Source of the DNA: Pseudodesulfovibrio aespoeensis Aspo-2
Lineage (GTDB): Bacteria > Desulfobacterota > Desulfovibrionia > Desulfovibrionales > Desulfovibrionaceae
Direction of reading: 5' to 3'
DNA: 64,000 bases
NCBI RefSeq assembly: GCF_000176915.2
Contig: NC_014844.1
Span: forward strand, 2,170,001-2,234,000
Shown: piece by piece, positions 1 through 7,555 of the stretch
Numbering within the stretch: position 1 is the stretch's first letter
Layout: each line of letters starts with the position of its first letter
Notes under the pieces: generated by a model
Seen by the model: the letters and a program-made list of their open reading frames with translations, nothing else
The model's database searches: none
Told to the model about the DNA's origin: nothing
Position numbers and translations under genes: made by a program

Positions 1-628
1 CAGCGCATTCAAGCGATGTCCCCATGCGGCCAAGCGGGGTCAGCTTCTCGTACAACGAGGTCAGCGCTCTGTTCTTTTCGTAGAATTCCCTGGACTCTTC
101 CTTGAGCATGTTTCCGGGACGCACACAATTGACCCGGATGCCGAGCGGGCCAAGGGTCACCGCGTAGTAGCGCACGATCTGCTCGATGCCGGATTTGCCA
201 AGGTGATAGCTCAACGGCTGCTCCGAGGCGACAAACTGTCCGGCGATAGAGCTGACCGCCACAATCGCCCTGTTGCCGCCAGTGGCAAAGCGGGGAACAG
301 CCAGTTCGATGATATTCTTCGTCGCGGCAAGACTCACGGCGATCTCGCCCTGCCAATCGTCACCCGCGCCGCGGAATCGCTGGAAAAAGGCGACTTTCAA
401 GAGCGGTCCGTTTTGAGCGACGGCGGCGTCGAGCATGGAGGGCAACGCCGCGGCATCCGTAATGTCGGCCCGCAGGAAACTGACGCCAGAAATTCCGGCA
501 TCGTCTGCCCGGGGTTCCCGACGCCCGACCACGGTAACATTGTCACCACGGCCTGCCAAAAGACGCACGAGCTCGCGCCCTGCGCCATGGGTTCCACCGA
601 TGATCAGCGCGTGGGCATTACCGCTCAT
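1..628 (-). CDS. SDR-family NAD(P)-dependent oxidoreductase, partial (C-terminus off the left edge)
   Basis: Short-chain dehydrogenase/reductase; about 209 N-terminal residues are present and the frame stays open to the window edge. The cofactor-binding glycine motif reads GGTHGAG at residues 11-17, a variant of TGxxxGxG. A serine pair sits at 126-127 and the catalytic YxxxK is Y141/K145, so the active site looks intact. An RVNCVRPGN segment, typical of SDRs, follows. The ATG overlaps the stop of the upstream WbuC-like cupin in an ATGA junction, so the two are translationally coupled. Context suggests oxidation or reduction of a sugar intermediate in the surface-glycan operon; the substrate cannot be read from sequence. 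Confidence 0.85.
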   Translation of the reverse strand, partial: MSGNAHALIIGGTHGAGRELVRLLAGRGDNVTVVGRREPRADDAGISGVSFLRADITDAAALPSMLDAAVAQNGPLLKVAFFQRFRGAGDDWQGEIAVSLAATKNIIELAVPRFATGGNRAIVAVSSIAGQFVASEQPLSYHLGKSGIEQIVRYYAVTLGPLGIRVNCVRPGNMLKEESREFYEKNRALTSLYEKLTPLGRMGTSLECA

Positions 629-1146
629 GCCTCCTCCCTTGCCTTTCTGCCTGTCTCGGCAACAAAATCCCAAGCCCGCTCCTCGCCGTCCGCTGGAGCC
701 CAGGAAGCGAACACAGCATCGTCCCTGTTGAACGGACCAAGGGTCGCCTCGCAAAACACCAGCACATCAGACTTAATGATCAGCATGTGCATGGTCCCCT
801 TGGGGATGCGGCAATAAAACGGCCTGCCGCTTCCGTAGTCGCCCATGGTCATAAGTTCCAAAATGGTGCCGTCCTGCTCAAAGAGAACAATGTCCACCTC
901 ACCAGCAAGGATATGGATTGATTCGTCCCGGCCACGGTGCATATGCGGGCGCACATAGGCGTCGCGCCGATGGATGATGAACATCTCGTGCAAGGCCGAA
1001 TCGGGCGTCTCGTGCGTGCACAGCCGGACGCGATGCCGCGCCGTCTCCGCAGCCATTCCGGCCAGGACAGCCATGTCTGTCTTCCCGAGCCGGGTCACGG
1101 CCTCGGTCGTGTACAAGACTTCCTCGTTCAATTTCTTGTATTTCAT
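625..1146 (-). CDS. WbuC-family cupin-fold metalloprotein
   Basis: Protein of 173 residues resembling the WbuC family, small cupins found in O-antigen and capsule loci whose exact reaction is unsettled. A histidine-rich metal-binding stretch (RPHMHRGRDESIH) opens the cupin barrel and is followed by acidic and glycine residues typical of the fold. I start it at the ATG giving MKYKKLN, preceded by GGGATGG; a longer form from ATG 1155 or TTG 1167 is possible but adds nothing conserved. It ends in an ATGA overlap with the SDR gene and begins about 28 bases after the radical SAM gene, so it belongs to the same minus-strand operon. Confidence 0.75.
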   Translation of the reverse strand: MKYKKLNEEVLYTTEAVTRLGKTDMAVLAGMAAETARHRVRLCTHETPDSALHEMFIIHRRDAYVRPHMHRGRDESIHILAGEVDIVLFEQDGTILELMTMGDYGSGRPFYCRIPKGTMHMLIIKSDVLVFCEATLGPFNRDDAVFASWAPADGEERAWDFVAETGRKAREEA

Positions 1147-1173
1147 GCCTTCCATCCCAGATCGCAAAAACCC

Positions 1174-2244
1174 CTACACAAACCCCAGATGTTCCTCGTC
1201 GGCATCCAGGTAGTCGAGCAGCAGCTTGTTCTTGGCGTTGGCCACGCAATGATGGTTGCAGTGGACCGACGGATTGGTGGCGAAGAACTTGTCCTTGCCG
1301 GTCATCCAGAAATCCTTGAAGCCCTTGTGGGCGATGCTGCCGATCAGCCCCTGGTCGAGATTGTACGCCTTGTCCTGGCAGGAGTAGACGTTGAGGTCGG
1401 CGCCAATGACCGGCAGCACCTGGAGGTAGGGACACCATGTGTATTTCTTGTCGAACCGCTCGTCGAGCAGATGGTAGGCGTCGAACACCTCGAAGTCCGG
1501 CCCGGCAAGCTCGGCCATGACCCGGTCCACCTGCTCCCGCGCCTTATCGAAGAACGGGGCGTGATAGGCGTTGTTGGCCGAGCCCTCGTTCTCCACGATG
1601 CAGGGGGAAACCTTGACGCTGTCGCCGCCCATGTCGCGCACGCGCCGGGCCGCCTCGAAAATATGTGAGACATTCTCCTCGTCCACGATATAGCTGACGC
1701 CCAGGCGGCATGTGCCGCCATACGCCTTGAATTCGGCGATGTTCCTGAGAATGGCGTCGTACTCGCCATCGGCCACGCCGCGGTAGCGGGTGTAGCTGGC
1801 ATTGTCCCAGCCGTCCATGGACACGCGCACCCAGGAGCCGTGATGCGCGAACAGTCGCGCCACCTCGCCGCGCAGCAGCCCGCCATTGGTCAGCGTGGCG
1901 AACTTGACGGGCGAATCGATGAGTTTGTGCAGCACGTCCACCAGATGCGGGTAGAACAGCGGTTCCCCGCCGCCGCTGAAGGTGACGCCCTTGACCCCCA
2001 TGGCGATGATGTCGTCCACGATTTCGAGCATCCTGTCCCTGGGGATGGAGTCGGAAATGCGCATGTCCTTGCCCAGTTGCAGGGAGTCGGCGCGGTAGGC
2101 GCAATAGCGGCAGCGGTGGTTGCACCCGTTGATGGGCTTGATCCGGATGTGCAACGGGGGCAGGATCTCACCCGTCTCCCTGGGCAGCGAGTCCACTTTC
2201 TCCTTGAAGTGGAATATCTTCATCGGCGTGTAAATGTTGCCCAC
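1174..2244 (-). CDS. Radical SAM protein with SPASM-like C-terminal domain
   Basis: A 356-residue radical SAM enzyme. The cluster-binding CxxxCxxC motif is C41, C45 and C48, within CNHRCRYC. The C-terminal third has further cysteines (WCPYL, YSCQDKA, HCNHHC) in the arrangement of a SPASM or twitch domain that binds extra iron-sulfur clusters. The start is a GTG with AGGAG five bases upstream (2250-2254); ATG 2223 is an internal alternative. The gene sits between a methyltransferase and a WbuC cupin in a sugar operon, so it may carry out a radical step on a nucleotide sugar or glycan, but peptide-modifying SPASM enzymes look similar. Family confident; substrate unknown. Confidence 0.85.
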   Translation of the reverse strand: MGNIYTPMKIFHFKEKVDSLPRETGEILPPLHIRIKPINGCNHRCRYCAYRADSLQLGKDMRISDSIPRDRMLEIVDDIIAMGVKGVTFSGGGEPLFYPHLVDVLHKLIDSPVKFATLTNGGLLRGEVARLFAHHGSWVRVSMDGWDNASYTRYRGVADGEYDAILRNIAEFKAYGGTCRLGVSYIVDEENVSHIFEAARRVRDMGGDSVKVSPCIVENEGSANNAYHAPFFDKAREQVDRVMAELAGPDFEVFDAYHLLDERFDKKYTWCPYLQVLPVIGADLNVYSCQDKAYNLDQGLIGSIAHKGFKDFWMTGKDKFFATNPSVHCNHHCVANAKNKLLLDYLDADEEHLGFV

Positions 2245-2252
2245 AGCGTCTC

Positions 2253-2912
2253 CTACTCGAAATAGATGAATTCAAAATCGCCGGTATACCCGAACTGGTC
2301 GAATATCCACTCCCACTCGCGCTGGCTGAAAAACGACTCGCAGGTCAATGCCCAGCACTGGAGATTGAATTGTTCCAGCTCGTTGCGATAGCTCTCCACG
2401 CAGACGTACTTGTTTATCCCCACCCGTTCGATTTCCCGCAACGCGGCCTTGAGGTCGAACAGCTCCAGGTTGTGCAGCGTGGTGATGCTGATGACCAGAT
2501 CGAACTCGCCATCCTTGAACGGATACGCGTCCTGGGCGCGGTGGAGGAACAGGGTGTCCCTGATCTCCTCCTTGGCGTCGGCCAGCCCGTGCCGGGAAAT
2601 GTCAAACCCATGCACGTCCATGCCCAGCTGCGCAAGCTCGTAGAGCAGGTAGGCCTTGCCGCAGCCCACATCCAGAATTCTGGCGCCCGGCTTGAGTCCG
2701 TAGGCGTCGATCATGGCCTGGGCCACAGGCTTCCAGCGGCCAGGCATGTACCGGTAGCCGCCATATCCGTACCTGCGGTCCCCGTCCCAGTAGTCCGCCT
2801 CGTACTCCTTGGCCTTGAGCATGCAATGGACCTTGTCGTCCACCATGCGGGCCAGATAGTCGCGGTTGGTGCCGGTATGCAGTTTGGTGACAAAATCCCT
2901 CAGCGTGCCCAT
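2253..2912 (-). CDS. SAM-dependent class I methyltransferase
   Basis: A 219-residue methyltransferase with the SAM-binding motif I DVGCGKA at residues 81-87, followed by an acidic residue after the second strand (DVHGFD) and a post-motif (DLVISITTLHNL). Fold and length match class I small-molecule or sugar O/N/C-methyltransferases. I chose the ATG at 2912 because GGAG lies six bases upstream; the open frame extends further but into the neighbouring transketolase gene. The stop codon neighbours the ribosome-binding site of the downstream radical SAM gene. The sugar-operon context implies methylation of a glycan precursor. Confidence 0.8.
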   Translation of the reverse strand: MGTLRDFVTKLHTGTNRDYLARMVDDKVHCMLKAKEYEADYWDGDRRYGYGGYRYMPGRWKPVAQAMIDAYGLKPGARILDVGCGKAYLLYELAQLGMDVHGFDISRHGLADAKEEIRDTLFLHRAQDAYPFKDGEFDLVISITTLHNLELFDLKAALREIERVGINKYVCVESYRNELEQFNLQCWALTCESFFSQREWEWIFDQFGYTGDFEFIYFE

Positions 2913-2997
2913 GGAAACTCCGATACTATATGGAATGATATGTCCGCCGGATTCTGTCGCCTCAGACCCGGCACGGAATGAAGCGCGCCCGCGCCGA

Positions 2998-3924
2998 CTA
3001 TGCGCCGCCCTTGAGCAGGTCAAGGGCTGTCTCGGCCACCGGCTCGGGCCAGATGCCATAACGCTCCATGATCAGTTCCTGCGTCCCGTAGTGGTCCGGG
3101 AAAACATCGGGAACGCCGACCCTGCGGAACGGACGGAAGAGCCCGGCCTCCAGCATGGTCTCGCCGATGGCGCTGCCCAGCCCGCCGATGACGGTGTGCT
3201 CCTCCACACAGACCACGGCCCGCACCCCGCCGACAGCCCGAAGCAGCAGCTCGGTGTCCAGGGGTTTGACCGTCGGCAGATGAAGGACCGAAGCATTGAC
3301 GCCCTGCCGGTCGAGAATCTCCGCCGCCTCCAGGCAGACGCGCAGCCCAATCCCGGTGGTAGCCAGGAGCACGTCGCCGCCCTGACGATACATCTGCCCC
3401 CTGCCGATGACAAAGGGAACCGACGGATCGGTGACGACCGGGTCATACCCCTTGGCCAGCCGGATGTAGATGGGATGGGGCCAGTCCACGGAAACATCCA
3501 TGAACCGCTCCATCTCCTCGGCATCCGCCGGGCAGACCACGGTCATGTTGGGCAGGGCGCGCATGAGCGCGATATCCTCCACCGCCAGATGGGTGGAGCC
3601 GAGAGGGGCGTAAACAAGCCCGCCGCCGTTGCCGATCAGGCGGACCGGAAGATCGTGCAGGCACAGGTCCATGGCCACCTGCTCCAAGGCACGGCGGACG
3701 ATGAAGGTGGCTATGGTGTTGACATAGGGGATGCGCCCTTCCAGGGCCATGCCCGCCGCCATGCCGACCACGTTCTGCTCGCTGATTCCCTCGATGAAGA
3801 ACTGATCAGGCAGCTCCTCGCGAAAGGCGTCGAGAGTCTTGAATCCGAGATCGGACCCAATGAAGACGACCCGCCCGTCCCTGCGGGCGAGTTCGTGCAC
3901 CATATCGAGACATTTCTTGCGCAT
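2998..3924 (-). CDS. Transketolase, C-terminal (pyrimidine-binding) subunit
   Basis: A 308-residue half-transketolase carrying the pyrimidine-binding and C-terminal domains; full-length bacterial transketolases are about 660 residues. FIEGISEQNVVGMAAGMA contains the conserved glutamate that activates thiamine diphosphate, and the C-terminal Rossmann-like domain (VCVEEHTVIGGLG) is present. With the N-terminal subunit encoded three bases upstream it should form an alpha2-beta2 enzyme moving C2 ketol units between sugar phosphates. Its place beside a GmhA-like isomerase and HldE-type enzyme suggests local production of sedoheptulose 7-phosphate, or another pathway-specific ketol transfer. Confidence 0.88.
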   Translation of the reverse strand: MRKKCLDMVHELARRDGRVVFIGSDLGFKTLDAFREELPDQFFIEGISEQNVVGMAAGMALEGRIPYVNTIATFIVRRALEQVAMDLCLHDLPVRLIGNGGGLVYAPLGSTHLAVEDIALMRALPNMTVVCPADAEEMERFMDVSVDWPHPIYIRLAKGYDPVVTDPSVPFVIGRGQMYRQGGDVLLATTGIGLRVCLEAAEILDRQGVNASVLHLPTVKPLDTELLLRAVGGVRAVVCVEEHTVIGGLGSAIGETMLEAGLFRPFRRVGVPDVFPDHYGTQELIMERYGIWPEPVAETALDLLKGGA

Positions 3925-3927
3925 GAA

Positions 3928-4776
3928 TTATCCTTGGAGGCACTGACGCATGGCCGCGATGTCGTCTGCCGGAAGCTTGCTCTTGTGATGCCAGGCCAGA
4001 TTGTTCTCGGCAAAATCCACGCCCTTGCCCTTGACCGTGTGGCAGATGATGGCGGAAGGCCTGCCCGCAGTGAACGGCACGGAACCGAGCGCGCTCCTGA
4101 GCGCCTCGACATCGTGGCCGTTGACCTCGACGCAGTGGAACCCAAAGGCCTCCCACTTGGCGGCAAAGGGCTCCAGTTCCTGGACCTCGCTGGTTTCGCC
4201 GTAGGACTGATATTTGTTGTAATCGACCATGGCCACGAGGTTGTCCTGGCCGCGCTTGCCTGCGCTCATGGCCGCCTCCCAGATCGACCCCTCGTTGCAC
4301 TCCCCGTCGCCCATGACGACGAAGACGCGGTTGTCGCGTCCCCGGACCCTGGCGTCCACGGCCATGCCCAGGCCCACGGAAAGACCGTGGCCCAGGGCGC
4401 CGGTGGAGACCTCCACGCCCGGAATCTTGTTGGCACTTGGGTGGCCGCCGAGCAGCCCGTCGCAGGCGCAGAACTCCCGAAGGCGCTCGGCAGGGAAATA
4501 CCCCTTGTCCGCCAGCAAGACGTACTGCGCCAGGCACCCGTGCCCCTTGCTCAGGATGCACCGGTCGCGGTCCATCCAGCCCGGATTCGCGGGATCATGC
4601 CGCAGGATGTCGTCGTAGAGCACGCGCATGATCTCGATGAGCGACATGGAGGAGCCGATGTGGCCGCGACCCGCGCACTCCAGCATGTCAACGACCCTCT
4701 GCCGCAACGCAACCCCGCGACTGTCGAGCGGGGTTGCCAGCGACGCCTCATGTGTCTGACGGACAGAGTCTTTCAC
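3928..4776 (-). CDS. Transketolase, N-terminal (diphosphate-binding) subunit
   Basis: A 282-residue half-transketolase with the thiamine diphosphate/Mg binding motif GDGECNEG at residues 157-164 and upstream histidines in SKGHG and GHPSANK typical of the family. The start is GTG, preceded by GGTGAG; no better ATG is in frame. The C-terminal subunit follows after three bases, so the two are co-translated. Split transketolases also occur in central metabolism of archaea and some bacteria, but here the pair is embedded in a glycan operon between a sugar epimerase and a methyltransferase. Confidence 0.88.
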   Translation of the reverse strand: MKDSVRQTHEASLATPLDSRGVALRQRVVDMLECAGRGHIGSSMSLIEIMRVLYDDILRHDPANPGWMDRDRCILSKGHGCLAQYVLLADKGYFPAERLREFCACDGLLGGHPSANKIPGVEVSTGALGHGLSVGLGMAVDARVRGRDNRVFVVMGDGECNEGSIWEAAMSAGKRGQDNLVAMVDYNKYQSYGETSEVQELEPFAAKWEAFGFHCVEVNGHDVEALRSALGSVPFTAGRPSAIICHTVKGKGVDFAENNLAWHHKSKLPADDIAAMRQCLQG

Positions 4777-4788
4777 TATTGCTCACCG

Positions 4789-5787
4789 TTATTTGGCGTT
4801 GAGGGACTGCATGCGCTTGATGTTGAAGTACTTGTCGTCTGTCATGGAGTCGGGGATCAGCCCCTTTTCAAAGGCGTCCTTCAGATCGAGAACGGCCTCC
4901 TCAATGGTATGCTTGGGCACGAACCCCAGCTCGTTTTTGATCTTGTCGGAGTTGACATGGTAGGACCGGTTGTCATTGGTCGGGGTGACCACGATTTCCA
5001 CGTCCTTGGCAAGGGTCTTCCTGACCTTCTCGGCGATCTCCATGACCTTGAAGTTCTCGTAGCCGACGTTGTAGATCTTCTTCTGGATCTTGGCGGTATC
5101 CTGCTTGAGCATGAACAGATACACGCCAACCATGTCCTTGATGTGCAGGTTCGGGCGCTTCTGCTGGCCGCCGAACACGGTGATCTTGCCGTTGTTGATG
5201 GCGTGGTTGGTCAGGATGTTGACCGTCAGGTCCAGGCGCAGGCGCGGTGCCCAGCCGCACACGGTGGACGGGCGGATGGTCGTGGCGGTGAAGACGTCAC
5301 TGGCCGCCCCATTGAGATATTCCTCGCACATGGCCTTGTACTTGGAGTAGTCGGTCAGCGGCTCAAGCGGCAGATCCTCGGTCACCTCCACGCCCTCCTT
5401 GATGCCGTAGACGGACGAGCTGGAGGCGTAGATGAACCGCTTGACACCGGCGGCCTTGGAGATATCGACCAGGGGCAGGAAGGCGTCGTAGTTGATGGAC
5501 TTGGCCAGATCGGGGTCCAGCTCGTAGCTCGGATCGTTGGAGATGCAGGCCAGATGGATGACGGCGTCGCTGCCGGGAATGGTCTTCCCAAGCAGCGCGG
5601 CGTCCCGCAGATCGCCCTCGATGATGGTCAGGTCCGGGTTGTCCTTGACCGCGTCGAACACGTCCTTTCCATACCAGAAGATATCGTGCGCACGGACCTT
5701 GTACCCCTCGCCGAGCAGGGCGGGAATCAGCAGAGAACCAACATAACCGCCTGCGCCGGTAACAAAAACAGTCTTGATATCACTCAT
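4789..5787 (-). CDS. NAD-dependent sugar epimerase/dehydratase
   Basis: Extended SDR of 332 residues. The N-terminus has the NAD-binding TGAGGYVGS motif, followed by an ASSSSVYG strand and the catalytic YxxxK as YSKYK. The length matches nucleotide-sugar epimerases and dehydratases; the family is broad, and candidate roles include acting on a heptose or deoxysugar nucleotide in this operon. ATG 5787 is preceded by GGAGAG at a seven-base spacing; an upstream in-frame extension of 15 residues lacks conserved features. Substrate not determinable from sequence. Confidence 0.85.
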   Translation of the reverse strand: MSDIKTVFVTGAGGYVGSLLIPALLGEGYKVRAHDIFWYGKDVFDAVKDNPDLTIIEGDLRDAALLGKTIPGSDAVIHLACISNDPSYELDPDLAKSINYDAFLPLVDISKAAGVKRFIYASSSSVYGIKEGVEVTEDLPLEPLTDYSKYKAMCEEYLNGAASDVFTATTIRPSTVCGWAPRLRLDLTVNILTNHAINNGKITVFGGQQKRPNLHIKDMVGVYLFMLKQDTAKIQKKIYNVGYENFKVMEIAEKVRKTLAKDVEIVVTPTNDNRSYHVNSDKIKNELGFVPKHTIEEAVLDLKDAFEKGLIPDSMTDDKYFNIKRMQSLNAK

Positions 5788-5880
5788 CGTATAACTCTCC
5801 ATTTCTGGCGTTTGGTTGCATGTGTTCATCAAAGGACGACCGGAACCCGATACGACCCTGCCCAGAGGTTCAGGGTGAAT

Positions 5881-5913
5881 CCCGATGCCCTGTTAGGGAT
5901 AAAGGCCATCGGG
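5881..5913. repeat. Inverted repeat in the gap between SIS isomerase and epimerase genes
   Basis: Seven-base arms CCCGATG and CATCGGG flank a 19-base interior in the 250-base gap between two minus-strand genes. No U-tract follows in the transcribed direction, so it is a hairpin candidate rather than a clear terminator. It could be a processing site between two parts of the operon. Confidence 0.3.
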
Positions 5914-6037
5914 TCAAAAAGCAATAGAACCGTTGGAATGCCCGCCTGCCCAGACGGGGGGAGGAGGCGCTGCCAAGCGCTCCGCCGCATCGGATGCCGC
6001 CCACGCCCATATGGACAGACCGTTCAGAAATCCTTGC

Positions 6038-6592
6038 TCAAAAGAGATCGACAAGGTGATGCAGGGCGATCCCGTGGCCGCATTCGGCCATGCCGTAGGT
6101 CTGAGCCGGCAGGTAGAAATTCAGATCGCCCAACGAGCGCATGGCGTTGTCCGGCGACATGGCGGTAAAAGTGACGGTGCGACCGGAAAGCCTGCCAGCC
6201 ATCCTGACCGCCGCCACGGCGTTGGGCGAATTGCCAGAGCTGCTGATGGCGACCAGGATCTCGCCGGGCACCATGCGCTGTCCAAGGGGATAGGCAAAGG
6301 TCTGGTCATAGCCCATATCATTGCCTGTGGCCGTGATCAGGGCGCAGTCGGTAAACACCTCGGTGGGCACCCCGGCCATCTTGCCCAGGTCAGCCGAAAA
6401 ATGGCTGGCCATGGATGCGCTCGCCCCATTGCCGACAAAATAGACGCGGCGTCTCTGTTCCCGGCATTCCTTGACCCAACCGACCAGCAGGCTGAAACCG
6501 GCGTCCGTGTCGAGGACAACGCCAGCACCGTCGGTGACAACCATGGTGTCCAGCACTTCAAACAAGTTGAGAAGGTTATGCTTCCACGGCAT
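6038..6592 (-). CDS. SIS-domain phosphosugar isomerase, GmhA-like
   Basis: Protein of 184 residues with one SIS domain: the phosphosugar-binding loop GNGASASMASHF and the SSSGNSPN loop are clear. Length and pattern resemble sedoheptulose 7-phosphate isomerase GmhA, the first step of ADP/GDP-heptose synthesis. The GmhA catalytic glutamate in the AEL segment appears as aspartate (SADLG), while a histidine near the C-terminus (GHGIALHH) is kept, so the assignment is probable, not certain. I use ATG 6592, nine bases after GGAG; GTG 6598 is too close to it. The upstream 318-residue gene ends directly before it. Confidence 0.75.
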   Translation of the reverse strand: MPWKHNLLNLFEVLDTMVVTDGAGVVLDTDAGFSLLVGWVKECREQRRRVYFVGNGASASMASHFSADLGKMAGVPTEVFTDCALITATGNDMGYDQTFAYPLGQRMVPGEILVAISSSGNSPNAVAAVRMAGRLSGRTVTFTAMSPDNAMRSLGDLNFYLPAQTYGMAECGHGIALHHLVDLF

Positions 6593-6598
6593 GTTCAC

Positions 6599-7555
6599 TC
6601 ACTCCTGTTTGCCAAGCCCTGTCCAGAGCTGGGGGATTGATTCGTCATGGGGAGCCCGCACGTAGTAGCTCTCCCCGCCGTCCCTGACCGTGCGCACCAG
6701 CATGGTCTTCCAGGGTCGGAAGTAGTAGTCCGCGCTGCCGCGTTCGGGCTCAGCCGAGACATCCTCGGGCAGGTTGCGCAGGTCACAGACAAGGGTGGTC
6801 AACCGACATATCTCCCGACCCTGCTGCATGGCTACATTGCGCGCCATGGCCAGCGCCTTGAGGTACACCTCAGGGGCCATGATGGCGCTGCCGAAATTCA
6901 TGACCACGCCATTCTCCACTGTTTCCACCGCCGCCGCATAGTGGAGAAAATCGGTATACGAGGCCGCGCCCCAGGCCGCGCCGTCGCAATTGGGATGCTC
7001 GTGGACGATATCCGAGCCGATGCCCACATGCACGGTGAAGGGAATGCCCAGCCGATGGGCCGCCGCGAACAGGCTGATGTCCTTGTGCGGATACTCGCCG
7101 TCAAGGATCGCCCGACCAACGGACTCACCCACGCCCCACCCCTGGGCGACTCCATCGGCCACAATGTCGTTGAGCAGTCCGGTCTCCCGCCACAGCCCGA
7201 ATTGTCCCTCGCTGATGTATTTCGCCACGCTCTCGGTGGTCCGGCCTATGAGCGCCAGCTCAAAATCGTGGATGGCGCAGGCACCGTTGCCCGCAAGGCA
7301 GGTAACGTACCCCCGCTCCATGAGATCAATGATGTATCGCTGCACGCCGGAGCGGATGACATGGGCACCCATCATCAGGATGACCGAGGCACCGAGTTCT
7401 CGCGCCCGGAGAATCTTCCCGCCGACCCTGGCAAGGCTCGGGTGGACAGCGGGCGTCGGGCGCAGGTCCGCGAGCACGGACAGGTCGAGGTCGTGCTCCC
7501 GCTGGCTCAAGGGCAGCACCCTGAGCCGCGATGTATCAAATTTCTTGAGCGTCAC
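6599..7555 (-). CDS. Conserved protein of unknown function in heptose operon
   Basis: I do not recognise this 318-residue protein with confidence. It has no signal peptide or membrane segment. Notable segments are GAHVIRSGVQ, LAGNGACAIHDFE, HVGIGSDIVHEHP and a late NFGSAIMAPE, which suggest a cytoplasmic enzyme with a Rossmann-like or deoxyhypusine-synthase-like fold and histidine/aspartate active-site residues; that fold idea is a guess. Its GTG start overlaps the stop of the HldE-type gene (GTGA junction) and its stop abuts the SIS isomerase gene, so it is tightly coupled to two heptose enzymes and probably acts in the same pathway. Confidence 0.7.
   Translation of the reverse strand: MTLKKFDTSRLRVLPLSQREHDLDLSVLADLRPTPAVHPSLARVGGKILRARELGASVILMMGAHVIRSGVQRYIIDLMERGYVTCLAGNGACAIHDFELALIGRTTESVAKYISEGQFGLWRETGLLNDIVADGVAQGWGVGESVGRAILDGEYPHKDISLFAAAHRLGIPFTVHVGIGSDIVHEHPNCDGAAWGAASYTDFLHYAAAVETVENGVVMNFGSAIMAPEVYLKALAMARNVAMQQGREICRLTTLVCDLRNLPEDVSAEPERGSADYYFRPWKTMLVRTVRDGGESYYVRAPHDESIPQLWTGLGKQE

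Noticed and set aside
5881-5913. Hairpin as a terminator of the SIS gene
   Set aside because: No U-run in the transcribed direction; downstream genes are part of the same pathway.
2866-6168. A 1100-codon plus-strand open frame
   Set aside because: It runs antisense to five clear genes and has no domain; an artefact of high GC and codon bias.
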